Below the pieces are notes generated by a model. The model saw only the letters and a list, made by a program, of their open reading frames with translations, was not told the DNA's origin and did no database searches. From the NCBI GenBank assembly GCA_910577295.1, contig CAJTLS010000013.1, positions 3,022 to 67,021 of the forward strand: DNA of 64,000 bases, read 5' to 3'. The stretch is from an uncultured Eubacterium sp. GTDB taxonomy: Bacteria > Bacillota > Clostridia > Lachnospirales > Lachnospiraceae. Below are positions 5,954-15,628 of the stretch, piece by piece. Within the stretch, counting starts at the first letter, position 1, and each line of letters starts with the position of its first letter. The position numbers and the translations under genes were made by a program.

Positions 5954-8601
5954 TACCGGAGCTGTTCCAATCGTTCCCTGACTTGTGCCATCATGCCCTC
6001 ATATTTCTCTAACTTTTTCCGCTCTTCTTCAATTTTCTTTTCCGGCGCTTTGCTGACAAAATTCGGATTGTTCAGCATGCCCTCGCAACGCTTAATTTCC
6101 GACGCCAGTTTTCCCTCTTCTTTCTGAAGACGTGCAATTTCTTTCTCAATGTCAACAAGTTCGGCAAACGGAATGTAAATGGCACCGTCGGTAATCACTA
6201 CGGAAACGGCGTCTTCGTCAATGCCCTCTTTTGTTTTCTGGAATTTTACGTCACTGGCCAAACCAAGAGTGGCAAAAAATACTTTACTTTCCTCAAAAAT
6301 ATCCAGCACTTGCTGCTGTTCCGATACAACAATAACGCAAGCTTTTTTGCTCGGAGGTACATTCATCTCCCCGCGGATGTTGCGGATTCCTTTTACCGCT
6401 TCTTTAATGCGCTCGACTTTCGCCTCTTCCTCCGCAAACACGCGCTCCTCTGTATACACCGGCCAGTCGCTTACCATAATCGATTGTTCTTCGTCGCCGA
6501 GCAGGGTGCAGTAAATCTCTTCCGTAATAAACGGCATATACGGGTGCAGTAGTTTCAAAGCGTCTGTCAGTACTGCCCGCAGCGTATAGAGCGCGGCTGC
6601 TTTCGTTTCATCCTCTTCATTATAGAGGCGGGGTTTCACCATCTCGATATACCAGTCGCAAAACTCTTCCCAAATAAAATCGTAAATTTTCTGTACGGCG
6701 ATACCTAAGTCAAACGTATCCATCAACGCCGTAACTTCTTTTGTCAGATTATTAACCTTAGACAAAATCCATTTATCTGCCTGCGTCAGGGCATCTTTCG
6801 ATACACTATCATAATCAAGTCCTTCATTTTGCTCAAAATTCATCATAATAAAGCGGGAGGCATTCCATACTTTATTGGCAAAGTTCCGGCTCGCCTCGAC
6901 GCGCTCCCAGTAGAAACGCATATCGTTCCCCGGCGCATTCCCTGTCACTAACGTAAGGCGCAGAGCATCTGCTCCATATTTATCAATCACTTCTAACGGA
7001 TCGATACCGTTTCCGAGTGATTTACTCATCTTGCGCCCCTGCGAGTCACGTACGAGTCCGTGAATAAGAACGGTATCAAACGGCACTTGTCCGGTGTGTT
7101 CCAACCCGCTAAACATCATGCGCATAACCCAGAACGGAATGATATCGTATCCTGTCACTAATGTATTGGTCGGATAAAAATAGTTCATTTCCTCCGTGTC
7201 ATCCGGCCAGCCAAGCGTGGAAAACGGCCAGAGCGCCGAACTAAACCATGTATCCAGCGTATCCGCATCCTGACGCATTGGTTTCCCGCATTTTTCACAG
7301 GTACACTGATTTTCTTTTGTAACCGTAATCTCGCCACAATCATCACAGTAAAAGGCGGGAATCTGATGCCCCCACCAGAGCTGCCGCGAGATACACCAGT
7401 CACGAATGTTTTCTAGCCAGTGGAAATAGGTTTTATTAAAATGTTCTGGCACAAATTTTGTCTTTCCCTCTTTTACCGCGTCAATGGCAGGACTGGCAAG
7501 CGGCTTCATCTTTACAAACCACTGTTTGGAAACGCGCGGCTCTACCGTCGTACCGCAGCGATAACAGGTTCCCACATTGTGGTCGTGGTCTTCCACGCGG
7601 ATAAGCGCACCTTCGGCTTCCAAATCCTCTACAATAACCTTGCGCGCCTCATATCTGTCCATACCGGCATATTTCTCGTAGTCATCTACAATCTTAGCGT
7701 CGTCCGTCATTATGTTTATCATTGGTAAATCGTGACGCAGTCCTACTTCAAAGTCGTTCGGGTCGTGCGCCGGCGTAATCTTAACGACACCAGTTCCAAA
7801 TTCCATATCTACATAATCGTCAGCAATCAGCGGGATTTCACGGTGAACAAGAGGAAGTATAAGCATCTTTCCAATCTTGTCCTTATATCTTTCATCATTT
7901 GGGTTTACTGCCACCGCAGTATCACCAAGCAATGTCTCCGGACGCGTCGTAGCCAGACTGATGGAACCGCTTCCATCGGCAAACGGATAACGCAAATGCC
8001 AGAAATGCCCCTTTTGGTCTTCATACTCAACTTCGGCGTCGGAAATGGAAGTCAGACAGTGCGGACACCAGTTAATGATTCGCTCGCCGCGATAGATGAG
8101 GCCCTTTTTATAGAGATTGACAAACACTTCTTTGACCGCCTTATTACATCCCTCATCCATCGTGAATCTCTCTCTCTCCCAATCACAAGACGAACCCATC
8201 TTTTTCAATTGGGAAACAATACGGCCGCCATACGTTGCTTTCCAATCCCACGCACGCTCTAAGAACCCCTCGCGTCCAATGTCTTCTTTCGAAAGGCCCT
8301 CTTCTTTCATATTTTCAACAATCTTTGCCTCCGTCGCAATGGATGCGTGATCTGTTCCCGGCATCCACAATGTCTCATATCCCTGCATTCTCTTGGTGCG
8401 GATTATGATATCCTGCAAAGTATTGTCCAGTGCATGGCCCATATGAAGCTGTCCCGTAATATTGGGCGGCGGAATAACAATCGTATATGGTTTTTTATTG
8501 GCATTAACCTCCGCATGAAAATATTTTTTATTTATCCATTTCGCATACAAACGCTCTTCAATCTCCGCCGGATTGTATGTCTTTCCCAGTTCTTTCTTCA
8601 C
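5953..8601 (-). CDS. valS: Valyl-tRNA synthetase
   Basis: Class I aminoacyl-tRNA synthetase charging tRNA-Val. 882 residues, full length. HIGH-type motif PNITGQLHMGHALDN near residue 45, CP1 editing domain (about 190-340, with TTRPETLLGDTAVAVNP), zinc-binding cysteine pairs around residues 415-440, the KMSKS motif (GRKMSKSLGNG) near residue 525, and the C-terminal coiled-coil arm typical of ValRS. The start codon is GTG, with AGAGAGG 7 nt upstream. No T-box fits in the 76-bp gap to the upstream kinase gene, so the usual valyl T-box control seems absent. Confidence 0.97.
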   Translation of the reverse strand: MKKELGKTYNPAEIEERLYAKWINKKYFHAEVNANKKPYTIVIPPPNITGQLHMGHALDNTLQDIIIRTKRMQGYETLWMPGTDHASIATEAKIVENMKEEGLSKEDIGREGFLERAWDWKATYGGRIVSQLKKMGSSCDWERERFTMDEGCNKAVKEVFVNLYKKGLIYRGERIINWCPHCLTSISDAEVEYEDQKGHFWHLRYPFADGSGSISLATTRPETLLGDTAVAVNPNDERYKDKIGKMLILPLVHREIPLIADDYVDMEFGTGVVKITPAHDPNDFEVGLRHDLPMINIMTDDAKIVDDYEKYAGMDRYEARKVIVEDLEAEGALIRVEDHDHNVGTCYRCGTTVEPRVSKQWFVKMKPLASPAIDAVKEGKTKFVPEHFNKTYFHWLENIRDWCISRQLWWGHQIPAFYCDDCGEITVTKENQCTCEKCGKPMRQDADTLDTWFSSALWPFSTLGWPDDTEEMNYFYPTNTLVTGYDIIPFWVMRMMFSGLEHTGQVPFDTVLIHGLVRDSQGRKMSKSLGNGIDPLEVIDKYGADALRLTLVTGNAPGNDMRFYWERVEASRNFANKVWNASRFIMMNFEQNEGLDYDSVSKDALTQADKWILSKVNNLTKEVTALMDTFDLGIAVQKIYDFIWEEFCDWYIEMVKPRLYNEEDETKAAALYTLRAVLTDALKLLHPYMPFITEEIYCTLLGDEEQSIMVSDWPVYTEERVFAEEEAKVERIKEAVKGIRNIRGEMNVPPSKKACVIVVSEQQQVLDIFEESKVFFATLGLASDVKFQKTKEGIDEDAVSVVITDGAIYIPFAELVDIEKEIARLQKEEGKLASEIKRCEGMLNNPNFVSKAPEKKIEEERKKLEKYEGMMAQVRERLEQLR

Positions 8602-8677
8602 TTCGTTACCTCTCTTTCTGTTTCTTCCGTGAAATCCCGTTATGCATATCTAGTACAACGAATATTAAATACTAGTG

Positions 8678-10267
8678 CTATTTCATGGAATCCACGGCCG
8701 CTCTCTCAATCGGAAGACCGGCTTTATAAATCTGAATAAAGTCGTCAAATCCTTTGACTCCTTCCGGATTCGGAGCCAGCTCGCTCCCCTCCTGTCCGGC
8801 AAATACCTTTGTATTCAAATAGTCACCAAGGCTTTCACCCTGTTTATTAATCATGTAAGCAGCCAGTACGGCAATTCCCCATGCGCCGCCCTCTCCTGCT
8901 GTCTCCATGACAGAAATCGGCGTATTCATTGCGTCTGCCAGAATCTGTTGTCCGACTCCTTTTGTTTTGAAAAGACCGCCATGTCCGAGCAGTTTGTCTA
9001 TCTGTACCTTTTCTTCTTTCAGCAAAAGGTCCATCCCTATCTTTAACGCTCCCAAAGACGTATATAAATTCACTCTCATGAAGTTTGCCAGATTAAACTT
9101 ACTGTTTGGCGTGCGGACAAAGAGCGGACGTCCCTCTTCCATGCCGGTAATATTCTCTCCTGATATGTAGTTATAAGCAAGAAGATTACCGCCGTCGACA
9201 TCTCCCTCCATCGCTTTGTTATAAAGCGTGCCAAACAGCTTGTTCATATCCACTTCTATGCCAAAGCTTTCTGCAAACTCTTTGAAAATATTAACCCATG
9301 CATTCAAATCGGACGTACAGTTATTGCAGTGTACCATCGCCACTAAATCACCTGAAGGCGTAGTCACTAAATCCAGTTCTGGATATACTTTCGATAATTC
9401 TTTCTCCAATACAACCATGGAAAATACCGATGTTCCTGCTGATACGTTACCGGTGCGGCGTGCCACACTGTTCGTAGCTACCATACCCGTGCCGGCGTCT
9501 CCCTCCGGTGGACAGAGCGGAGCACCCGCTTCTAGAGCGCCGGAAACATCGAGCAGTTTCGCGCCCTCTTCCGTCAGCGTTCCGGCATTTTCTCCTGCCG
9601 TCAGTACTTCAGGGAAAATATCTGACAATTTCCAGCCAAAATTCTTATCTGCTATGGCGTCATCAAATTGTTTTACCATTTTCTCATCAAATTTTCCGGT
9701 TGCAATATCAATCGGGAACATACCGGAAGCCTCTCCTACGCCAAGCGCTTTTTTACCCGTGAGCTTCCAATGAATATAACCGGCAAGCGTCGTCTGGAAG
9801 CAGATATCTTTTACATGCTCTTCCCCATTGAGAATCGCCTGATACAGATGTGCGATACTCCAACGCTGTGGAATATTATAATTAAAAAGCGCCGTCAGTT
9901 TTTCGGAAGCCTCTTCCGTTATGGCGTTGCGCCATGTGCGGAACGGTACTAAAATTTCATCGTCTGCACCAAACGCCATATATCCGTGCATCATCGCACT
10001 GAAGCCGATGGCCGCCAGCTTTGTCACCGTCACACCGTACTTTTCTTTTACGTCCTTTAACATATCCTGATAGCTGTCCTGCAGACCATTCCAAATCATA
10101 TCAATGCTATAAGTCCAAATCCCATCGACGAGCTGATTTTCCCACTCGTGGCTTCCAGACGCTATCGGCGTATGATTCTCATCAATTAACACCGCCTTGA
10201 TTCGCGTAGAACCAAACTCAATCCCCAATACTGCTTTTCCACTTTCAATTACCGTTTTTGTACTCAT
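8678..10267 (-). CDS. FGGY-family carbohydrate kinase (xylulokinase/ribulokinase-like)
   Basis: Cytoplasmic ATP-dependent sugar kinase, 529 residues. The N-terminal phosphate-binding motif is GIEFGSTRIKAVLID, and a second nucleotide-binding region is visible near LLGHGGLFKTKGVGQQILADAM. An unusual CPPEGDAGTGMVATN segment occupies the middle. The length is between xylulokinase (about 500) and AraB ribulokinase (about 560), so the substrate (xylulose, ribulose or another ketose) cannot be fixed from sequence. The start ATG has GGAGG 9 nt upstream. It sits next to galE and galK and in a region rich in xylan- and arabinan-active genes, which supports a pentose role. Confidence 0.8.
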   Translation of the reverse strand: MSTKTVIESGKAVLGIEFGSTRIKAVLIDENHTPIASGSHEWENQLVDGIWTYSIDMIWNGLQDSYQDMLKDVKEKYGVTVTKLAAIGFSAMMHGYMAFGADDEILVPFRTWRNAITEEASEKLTALFNYNIPQRWSIAHLYQAILNGEEHVKDICFQTTLAGYIHWKLTGKKALGVGEASGMFPIDIATGKFDEKMVKQFDDAIADKNFGWKLSDIFPEVLTAGENAGTLTEEGAKLLDVSGALEAGAPLCPPEGDAGTGMVATNSVARRTGNVSAGTSVFSMVVLEKELSKVYPELDLVTTPSGDLVAMVHCNNCTSDLNAWVNIFKEFAESFGIEVDMNKLFGTLYNKAMEGDVDGGNLLAYNYISGENITGMEEGRPLFVRTPNSKFNLANFMRVNLYTSLGALKIGMDLLLKEEKVQIDKLLGHGGLFKTKGVGQQILADAMNTPISVMETAGEGGAWGIAVLAAYMINKQGESLGDYLNTKVFAGQEGSELAPNPEGVKGFDDFIQIYKAGLPIERAAVDSMK

Positions 10268-10305
10268 TCTTCCATACCTCCGTTTTTATTTTCGCCAAGC
10301 GATTT

Positions 10306-11304
10306 TTATTGATTCATCTTTGCAAAACGCCAAGAGTCTTCACACATTCTCTGCAAATCATACTTTGCTTCCCAGCCCAATTCATCTTTTGCTTTTTTCG
10401 GGTTGGCATAGCAAGTTGCAATATCTCCGGCACGACGCGGTTTAATGGAATATGGAATCGTAACGCCGTTTGCTGCCTCAAACGCTTTTACAATATCCAA
10501 TACACTGTAGCCGTTTCCCGTACCGAGATTATATATATTTACGCCATTTGCAGAGGTTGCTTTCTCTACTGCATTCACATGCCCTTTCGCCAAATCGACA
10601 ACATGGATATAATCCCTTACGCCCGTGCCATCCGGCGTATCGTAATCATTTCCAAAGACGCCGAGTTCCGGCAGTTTGCCAACTGCCACCTGCATAATAT
10701 ATGGCATCAGGTTATTTGGTATGCCATTCGGACTCTCTCCGAGCAGACCGCTCTCGTGAGCGCCAATCGGATTAAAGTAACGAAGCAGCACGACACTCCA
10801 TTCTTTATCCGGCACGCATAAATCCGAAAGGATGCCCTCTAACATTAATTTTGTACTGCCGTAAGGATTCGTTGTGCTAAGTGGAAAATCTTCCGTAATC
10901 GGCACCGTTTCCGGCGAACCGTAAACCGTTGCCGAAGAACTGAATATAATTTTTTTGCATCCGTACTCATTCATCATCTCACACAGGTTTAACGTACCCG
11001 CAATATTATTTTTGTAATATAGCAGAGGCTTTTCCACCGATTCACCGACCGCCTTCAGCCCTGCAAAATGGATGACGGCATCAAATGTATGCTCTGCAAA
11101 TACCGGACGCATACTCTCCTTGTCCAACATATCTGCCTTATAAAACGTAATCTTTTTACCCGTAATCTTTTCTATCTTATCTACCACGTCTATCTTGGAA
11201 TTGTATAAATTGTCAAAAACGACAACCTCATATCCTTTCTGCAAAAGCTCTACGCACGTGTGCGAACCGATATATCCGGTTCCGCCTGTCACTAATATCT
11301 TCAT
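10306..11304 (-). CDS. galE: UDP-glucose 4-epimerase
   Basis: Interconverts UDP-galactose and UDP-glucose in the Leloir pathway. 332 residues, full length. Rossmann NAD-binding motif TGGTGYIGSHT at the N-terminus, catalytic YxxxK as YGSTK (about residues 147-151) with the preceding SSSATVYG, and the substrate-binding NPIGAHESG region. Start ATG follows GGAGGGAAAGG. It lies 42 bp downstream of galK in the same direction and is probably co-transcribed; no terminator is visible between them. Confidence 0.97.
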   Translation of the reverse strand: MKILVTGGTGYIGSHTCVELLQKGYEVVVFDNLYNSKIDVVDKIEKITGKKITFYKADMLDKESMRPVFAEHTFDAVIHFAGLKAVGESVEKPLLYYKNNIAGTLNLCEMMNEYGCKKIIFSSSATVYGSPETVPITEDFPLSTTNPYGSTKLMLEGILSDLCVPDKEWSVVLLRYFNPIGAHESGLLGESPNGIPNNLMPYIMQVAVGKLPELGVFGNDYDTPDGTGVRDYIHVVDLAKGHVNAVEKATSANGVNIYNLGTGNGYSVLDIVKAFEAANGVTIPYSIKPRRAGDIATCYANPKKAKDELGWEAKYDLQRMCEDSWRFAKMNQ

Positions 11305-11346
11305 CCTTTCCCTCCATTCCGATACTTTGGATTTACATAAGTATCT

Positions 11347-12510
11347 TTATTGTAACACAGGACCGCTACCAATTTCAACCACATAGAAGTCAGCAACAAA
11401 ACCAGTCCTTTCCGTATAGACTTTTCCCGTTTTTTCAATAAAAGATGTAATACAACTATTTTTGACGATACTAACCGTAGAACCACCAAAACCGCCTCCG
11501 GTCATTCGCGAGCCAATGACGCCCTCCTGCTGCCATGCCGCCTGCACCAGCGCGTCCATCTCCTCTCCCGTCACTTCATAATCTGCCGACATTGATTGGT
11601 GGGAAGCATTCATAAACTCGCCGAATTCCACAATCGCATTGTTCTTTAACGCCTCCGCCGCCTTTTTTACACGGCTGTTCTCATATACCGCATGGCGGAC
11701 GCGGCGCTTTCTCGTCTCGTCCAATATTGCTGCCTGATATGTTTCAAATTCTTCTTCCGTCAAATCACATAAATGCTCTATACCAATTACTTTTTGCAAT
11801 TCCTGTAAAGCCGTCTCGCATTCCTGCCGTCTCTCATTGTACTTTGATTCATTCAGCGCGTGCGGCTTGTTGCTATTGGCAATGACAATTTTCGCATCGG
11901 GAATGTGGATTGGTATATACTCAAAGGACAAATCCGAAGTATCTAAATAAATCGCGTGGTCTTTGCGTCCCGCCGCCACCGAAAACTGGTCCATAATACC
12001 GCAGTTCACTCCACAAAACTTATTTTCTGCCCGCTGCCCCAACAGTGCGAGCTTTTCATTTGAGACCTCAAAACCAAATAAATCACACAAAAAAAATCCG
12101 GTCAGAACTTCCAGCGAGGCAGAAGAAGATAATCCCGCCCCCTCCGGCAAATCTCCATAAATGAAAATATCCATACCGGATTCCAACCTCATTCCCTCTT
12201 CCTCAAACGCCCACATGACGCCTTTTAGATAGTTTGTCCAGTCCTTTTCATCTTCCCTCTTATAATTCCGTATCATCGACTCCGCAATACCGTATTCCGG
12301 CCTATTCATGGAATAGAAACGCAGCTTGTCATCCGTACGTCTTCTTGCCGCCGCATACGTTCCCAATGTCAGCGCACAGGGCAGCACCTTACCGCCGCTA
12401 TAATCAATGTGCTCACCGATTAGATTCACACGCCCCGGTGCAAAATATACCCTGACATCTTTATTGTCACCATAAACCCTTGCAAATTCGTTTAATAATT
12501 TCTCTTTCAT
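11347..12510 (-). CDS. galK: Galactokinase
   Basis: GHMP-family kinase making galactose-1-phosphate from galactose. 387 residues. The galactokinase signature GRVNLIGEHIDYSGG is near residue 28, the ATP-binding motif GAGLSSSASLEVLTG near 125, and the third GHMP motif GSRMTGGGFGGSTVS near 330. I chose the ATG at 12510 (GGGAG 8 nt upstream) rather than an upstream in-frame ATG at 12543 that has no site. A promoter lies at 12542-12571. galT is not in the window, so galactose-1-phosphate uridylyltransferase must be encoded elsewhere. Confidence 0.96.
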   Translation of the reverse strand: MKEKLLNEFARVYGDNKDVRVYFAPGRVNLIGEHIDYSGGKVLPCALTLGTYAAARRRTDDKLRFYSMNRPEYGIAESMIRNYKREDEKDWTNYLKGVMWAFEEEGMRLESGMDIFIYGDLPEGAGLSSSASLEVLTGFFLCDLFGFEVSNEKLALLGQRAENKFCGVNCGIMDQFSVAAGRKDHAIYLDTSDLSFEYIPIHIPDAKIVIANSNKPHALNESKYNERRQECETALQELQKVIGIEHLCDLTEEEFETYQAAILDETRKRRVRHAVYENSRVKKAAEALKNNAIVEFGEFMNASHQSMSADYEVTGEEMDALVQAAWQQEGVIGSRMTGGGFGGSTVSIVKNSCITSFIEKTGKVYTERTGFVADFYVVEIGSGPVLQ

Positions 12511-12541
12511 GTTTCGGCTCCCATTTTTTGTTAGTATACTC

Positions 12542-12571
12542 ATTATCTACTATGGAGCGGGGAAAGGTCAA
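12542..12571 (-). promoter_or_regulatory. SigA-type promoter of galK
   Basis: Minus strand: TTGACC (12566-12571), 18-bp spacer, GATAAT (12542-12547). This would start transcripts about 25 nt before the galK ATG at 12510. Confidence 0.6.
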
Positions 12572-12625
12572 CATATTTTTTATTTTTTGCCGCCAATTCC
12601 ATACACAATTGCACCAAAAAATCTT

Positions 12626-12654
12626 TTGACCCTCTCCACCTAATATGGTACTAT
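12626..12654 (+). promoter_or_regulatory. Promoter of the SGNH esterase gene
   Basis: Plus strand: TTGACC (12626-12631), 17-bp spacer, TACTAT (12649-12654); a TATAAT overlaps at 12655-12660 but at too long a spacing. Divergent from the galK promoter within about 90 bp. Confidence 0.5.
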
Positions 12655-12730
12655 TATAATACAGTACAATTGTATGCTGAACGTTGTAATTAAATGGGGT
12701 TTACATGATTAAATGGAATGGAGGATTAGA

Positions 12731-14806
12731 ATGAAGTTACTGAAAAAGGGATTAGCTTTTCTTATGCCAATGGCATTAACTGTTTCAATGCTTTCAGCCG
12801 GAGAGGCGGAGGCGGCGAAGAAACCAAAATTGAACAAGACGAAACTGTCGGTTTCCGTTGGCAAAAAAGCAAAAATAACAGTTAAAAACACAAAGAAGAA
12901 ATCAAAAACAACTTGGAAAACAAGTAATAAAAAGATTGTTAAGATTACTAAAAAGAAAACAAAAGGGAAATCGTATGCTGTTATTAAAGGTTTGAAAAAA
13001 GGAACGGCATCTGTTACCGCAATCTGCAAAACCGGTAAATCAAAAAAGAAATTAAAATGTAAGGTTACGGTATCTGCCAAACAGCCAAACACGAACACGA
13101 ATACAGGTACATCACCAGGCGTTGGTTCCGGTTCCGTTCCTGACAATACACCATCGACAACCGCTTCGCAAACACCAACTGCTACATCGACTGCAACGCC
13201 AACCGCTACACCAACTGCCACACCGTCGCCGACGCCAAGACCTACGGCTACACCGGTTCCGGTAGTCGAGTTAGACCTCTCGCAGACCGTGGCACTAAAT
13301 GGTGAAGTAAACATACAGGGGGATGGCTCTGTCACCTCTTCTTCCTGTGATGGGCTTGTCATTCCGTTAGATAAAGAATATAACTTGGGTGACAGAATAA
13401 AAGTTACTGTATATGGCGAAGCTTCACAAGGGATTCGCGGCTGGCTGGAACAGGGTACTGCTGACACCGGAAGAGTTTCTGAAGTATATGACCCGGTTAC
13501 TTTCGGCACCGCATTCCTTTTAGATGCTACCGGAAATAATGCCAAATATTTAGAAATTAAAAAGGCGTCTTGGGATGCTCCTGCATTTGAAAACATTAAG
13601 ATAACAAAGGTTGAAGTCAGCGATTTGACAGACCGGACGGCCTTAGATAAGAAAGGCTGGGTCAGCACATGGGGAACGGCTGAAGAGCGTTGTGACGTCA
13701 ACAAAGATACTGCCATGCCGAAAATGAAACTGAACGGTACAACCGTACGCCAAATTATTCGGGTAACAACAAGCGGAGAAAAGATTCGTTTCCGATTATC
13801 AAACCAATACGGAACATCAGATGTCACGATTAAATCTATGCATATTGCTAAACAGGTAACGCCGACAAAATCTACTATTGACCCGTCTACCGATACGGTT
13901 GTCACCGTGGGAAGAGAAGAAGAATTCGTTATTCCAAAAGGAAAAGTAATCGTGACGGATTCCATTGATTTTGACGTAAATGCGTTGGAGAATATCGCAA
14001 TATCGACATACTTCGGCGCTTCGCCGACTGAAAATATCACCGGACACCGCGGCGCCAGAGCAACTACTTATCAGATGAGCGGCAATCACGTATCTTTGGA
14101 TACATTTTCTTCCTATAAAACAACAACGAGCTGGTTCTTCCTCGCTGACGCTTCGCTATGGACACCGGAGGGTGGCAAAGCCGTTGTATGTTTCGGTGAT
14201 TCAATTACGGACGGCTATGGCACCGACGCCTCCTATCTCGGCAAGAAACCGGATAGTTATACGCGATGGGGAGACTATTTTGCCAAACGTCTTCAAGCAA
14301 ATGCGAAGACAAAAAATGTTGCCGTAATCAACGAGGGTATCGGAAGCAACTCAATTCTCGGTTCCTACCCGACAGACGCCGGAAAAGACAGATTTGCCAG
14401 AGACCTCTTGCAACATGACAACGTGGCATACTGTATCATTTTATTTGGCGTCAACGATTTGGATAAACTGCAAAATACAAATAAGTATCAGCAGCTTCTG
14501 CCTGAATATCAGAAAATGGTAAAATTGTGCCATGACAATAATATCAAAGTATATGGCGCCCCTATTTTACCATTTGGAACAAGCAGTTATTATAGTGAAA
14601 GCTCCGAACAGGTACGGCAGATGATTAATAAATGGATGCGTTCAACCGATTCTCAGATGGACGGTATCATTGACTTTGAGAGCGCAGTTGCCGACCCGGC
14701 AAACCCGAAAAACTGCCTTGAGAAGTACACGCATGATGATGGTCTGCACCCTTATGATGGTTATGAAGCAATGGCAAAAGCTATCGACCTTTCTATGTTT
14801 GAGTAA
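12731..14806 (+). CDS. Secreted SGNH/GDSL-type esterase with lysine-rich Ig-like domain
   Basis: Extracellular carbohydrate-esterase-like enzyme, probably removing acetyl groups from plant polysaccharide. 691 residues: signal peptide ending near AEAA (about residue 28); a very basic bacterial Ig-like domain (about 30-120); a Thr/Pro linker of PTATPT repeats (about 140-175); a beta-rich domain (about 180-300); and a C-terminal SGNH hydrolase. The catalytic Ser is in GDSITDGYG (about 490), block III Asn in GVND (about 573), and the Asp-His pair in DGLHPYDGY (about 672). The ATG at 12731 was chosen because GGAGG lies 6 nt upstream. No LPxTG or S-layer domain is visible; attachment may use the basic domain. 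Confidence 0.85.
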   Translation: MKLLKKGLAFLMPMALTVSMLSAGEAEAAKKPKLNKTKLSVSVGKKAKITVKNTKKKSKTTWKTSNKKIVKITKKKTKGKSYAVIKGLKKGTASVTAICKTGKSKKKLKCKVTVSAKQPNTNTNTGTSPGVGSGSVPDNTPSTTASQTPTATSTATPTATPTATPSPTPRPTATPVPVVELDLSQTVALNGEVNIQGDGSVTSSSCDGLVIPLDKEYNLGDRIKVTVYGEASQGIRGWLEQGTADTGRVSEVYDPVTFGTAFLLDATGNNAKYLEIKKASWDAPAFENIKITKVEVSDLTDRTALDKKGWVSTWGTAEERCDVNKDTAMPKMKLNGTTVRQIIRVTTSGEKIRFRLSNQYGTSDVTIKSMHIAKQVTPTKSTIDPSTDTVVTVGREEEFVIPKGKVIVTDSIDFDVNALENIAISTYFGASPTENITGHRGARATTYQMSGNHVSLDTFSSYKTTTSWFFLADASLWTPEGGKAVVCFGDSITDGYGTDASYLGKKPDSYTRWGDYFAKRLQANAKTKNVAVINEGIGSNSILGSYPTDAGKDRFARDLLQHDNVAYCIILFGVNDLDKLQNTNKYQQLLPEYQKMVKLCHDNNIKVYGAPILPFGTSSYYSESSEQVRQMINKWMRSTDSQMDGIIDFESAVADPANPKNCLEKYTHDDGLHPYDGYEAMAKAIDLSMFE
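13170..13260 (+). repeat. PTATPT-coding tandem repeat (linker)
   Basis: Short tandem units encoding Pro-Thr-Ala-Thr in the linker of the esterase. Similar Pro/Thr linkers occur in the GH97 and pullulanase genes. Confidence 0.7.
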
Positions 14807-14837
14807 AAAATGGCTGGCTGAGAAACGCAGCCATCTG

Positions 14838-14872
14838 AAAAAACACTAAAGAACTAAAGTTCTTTGTGTTTT
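14838..14872 (+). terminator. Terminator of the SGNH esterase gene
   Basis: Long A/T-rich stem (AAAACAC...AAAGAACT with AGTTCTTTGTGTTTT) ending in five T on the plus strand, about 30 nt past the stop. It is part of the repeat cluster 14838-14975. Confidence 0.6.
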
Positions 14873-14975
14873 TCGCTCCGCACAAGGCGCACTTTCCTAT
14901 AAGATAAATAAGTGGCGACTGACAACCGCACCAATCCAAGAACCGCTTTGCGATTCTTGCTCCGTGCTAATAAGG
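14838..14975. repeat. Dispersed hairpin repeat, relative of the 0.6-0.74 kb cluster
   Basis: After the esterase stop come a hairpin, a CGCTCCGCAC block, CCTATAAGATAAA, a GTGGCG...CCGCAC arm pair and another hairpin (AAGAACCGC/GCGATTCTT) followed by GCTCCGTGC. The order and several blocks match 653-741. Together with 14807-14837 and the terminator at 14992 it fills the 224-bp gap to the Fic remnant; no gene is seen. Confidence 0.6.
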
Positions 14976-14991
14976 AAGCTTTTGGGAATAT

Positions 14992-15030
14992 GGTGTAACC
15001 TCAGAAAATGAGGTTACACCGTTTTCTTTT
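14992..15030 (+). terminator. Strong hairpin with T-run immediately before the Fic remnant
   Basis: Perfect 12-bp stem GGTGTAACCTCA/TGAGGTTACACC with a 5-nt loop, followed by GTTTTCTTTT. The Fic reading frame opens at the next base, so this cannot be a normal leader. Confidence 0.8.
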
Positions 15031-15621
15031 ATGCGGATTTTGGTACTTGAAGGTATGACGATAGACCGTAAGCCTCTGAAAGACCATCTGGAAGCGGTTG
15101 GACACCGTGACGCCTTTCTTTATATCGAGGAAATTGCACAAAATAAAACAGAATTGCGTGATACGGAAATCAAGGCAATCCATTCTCTTGTGCTCATAAA
15201 CAGACCTAAAGATAAAGGAATTTACCGCAAAATCCCCGTTACTATTGCCGGCGCTTATACAGAGCCTGTGCAGCCATATTTGATAGAACCTGAAATTACC
15301 AAATTACTTGCCGAGAACGAAAAACGCCAAAAAACAATGCATCCGATAGAACGCATTGCCCGTTTCCACCTTGAATTTGAGGGAATACATCCTTTTATTG
15401 ACGGCAACGGCAGAACGGGGCGTCTACTTTTAAATCTTGAATTAATACGAAACGGTTATCCCGCAATTAATGTTAAATTTACTGACCGCAAACGCTATTA
15501 CGATGCTTTTGATACATTTTACCGCGACGGCAAAGCAGATGATATGATTTTACTTTTTGCTGAATACATCGGGAAACGACTCGACAGATATTTGGAAATT
15601 ATGAAAGACACTCAAAATTGA
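15031..15621 (+). pseudogene. 5'-truncated Fic-family AMP-transferase gene
   Basis: The protein is a Fic domain: catalytic motif HPFIDGNGRTGR (HxFx(D/E)GNGRxxR, about residues 120-131) is intact, with the FIDGNGRTG anion hole and the upstream beta-hairpin region. Bacterial relatives start some 40-60 residues earlier; here the frame begins in the middle of the conserved LEGMTIDRKPLKDHLEAVGH region. There is no ribosome binding site: the ATG directly follows the T-run of a terminator hairpin. I infer that the promoter, start and N-terminus were lost when the repeat cluster was inserted or recombined. Expression is unlikely. Confidence 0.75.
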
Positions 15622-15628
15622 TAACAGA

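Noticed and set aside
10267..10276. Mini-ORF ATG GAA GAA TGA overlapping the FGGY kinase start
   Set aside because: Its ATG lies one base after GGAGG, too close for initiation; the pattern comes from the frequent GGAGGTATG sequence, unlike the case at 57071.
11305..11321. GGAATGGAGG motif shared by galE, elements A and B, the SGNH esterase and porD
   Set aside because: Five occurrences all sit at ribosome binding sites; the shared core is most simply the Shine-Dalgarno context, not a separate operator.
12709..14040. 443-codon minus-strand frame inside the SGNH esterase gene
   Set aside because: Shadow of the plus-strand gene, rich in Val/Gly because it reads Pro/Thr repeats backwards.
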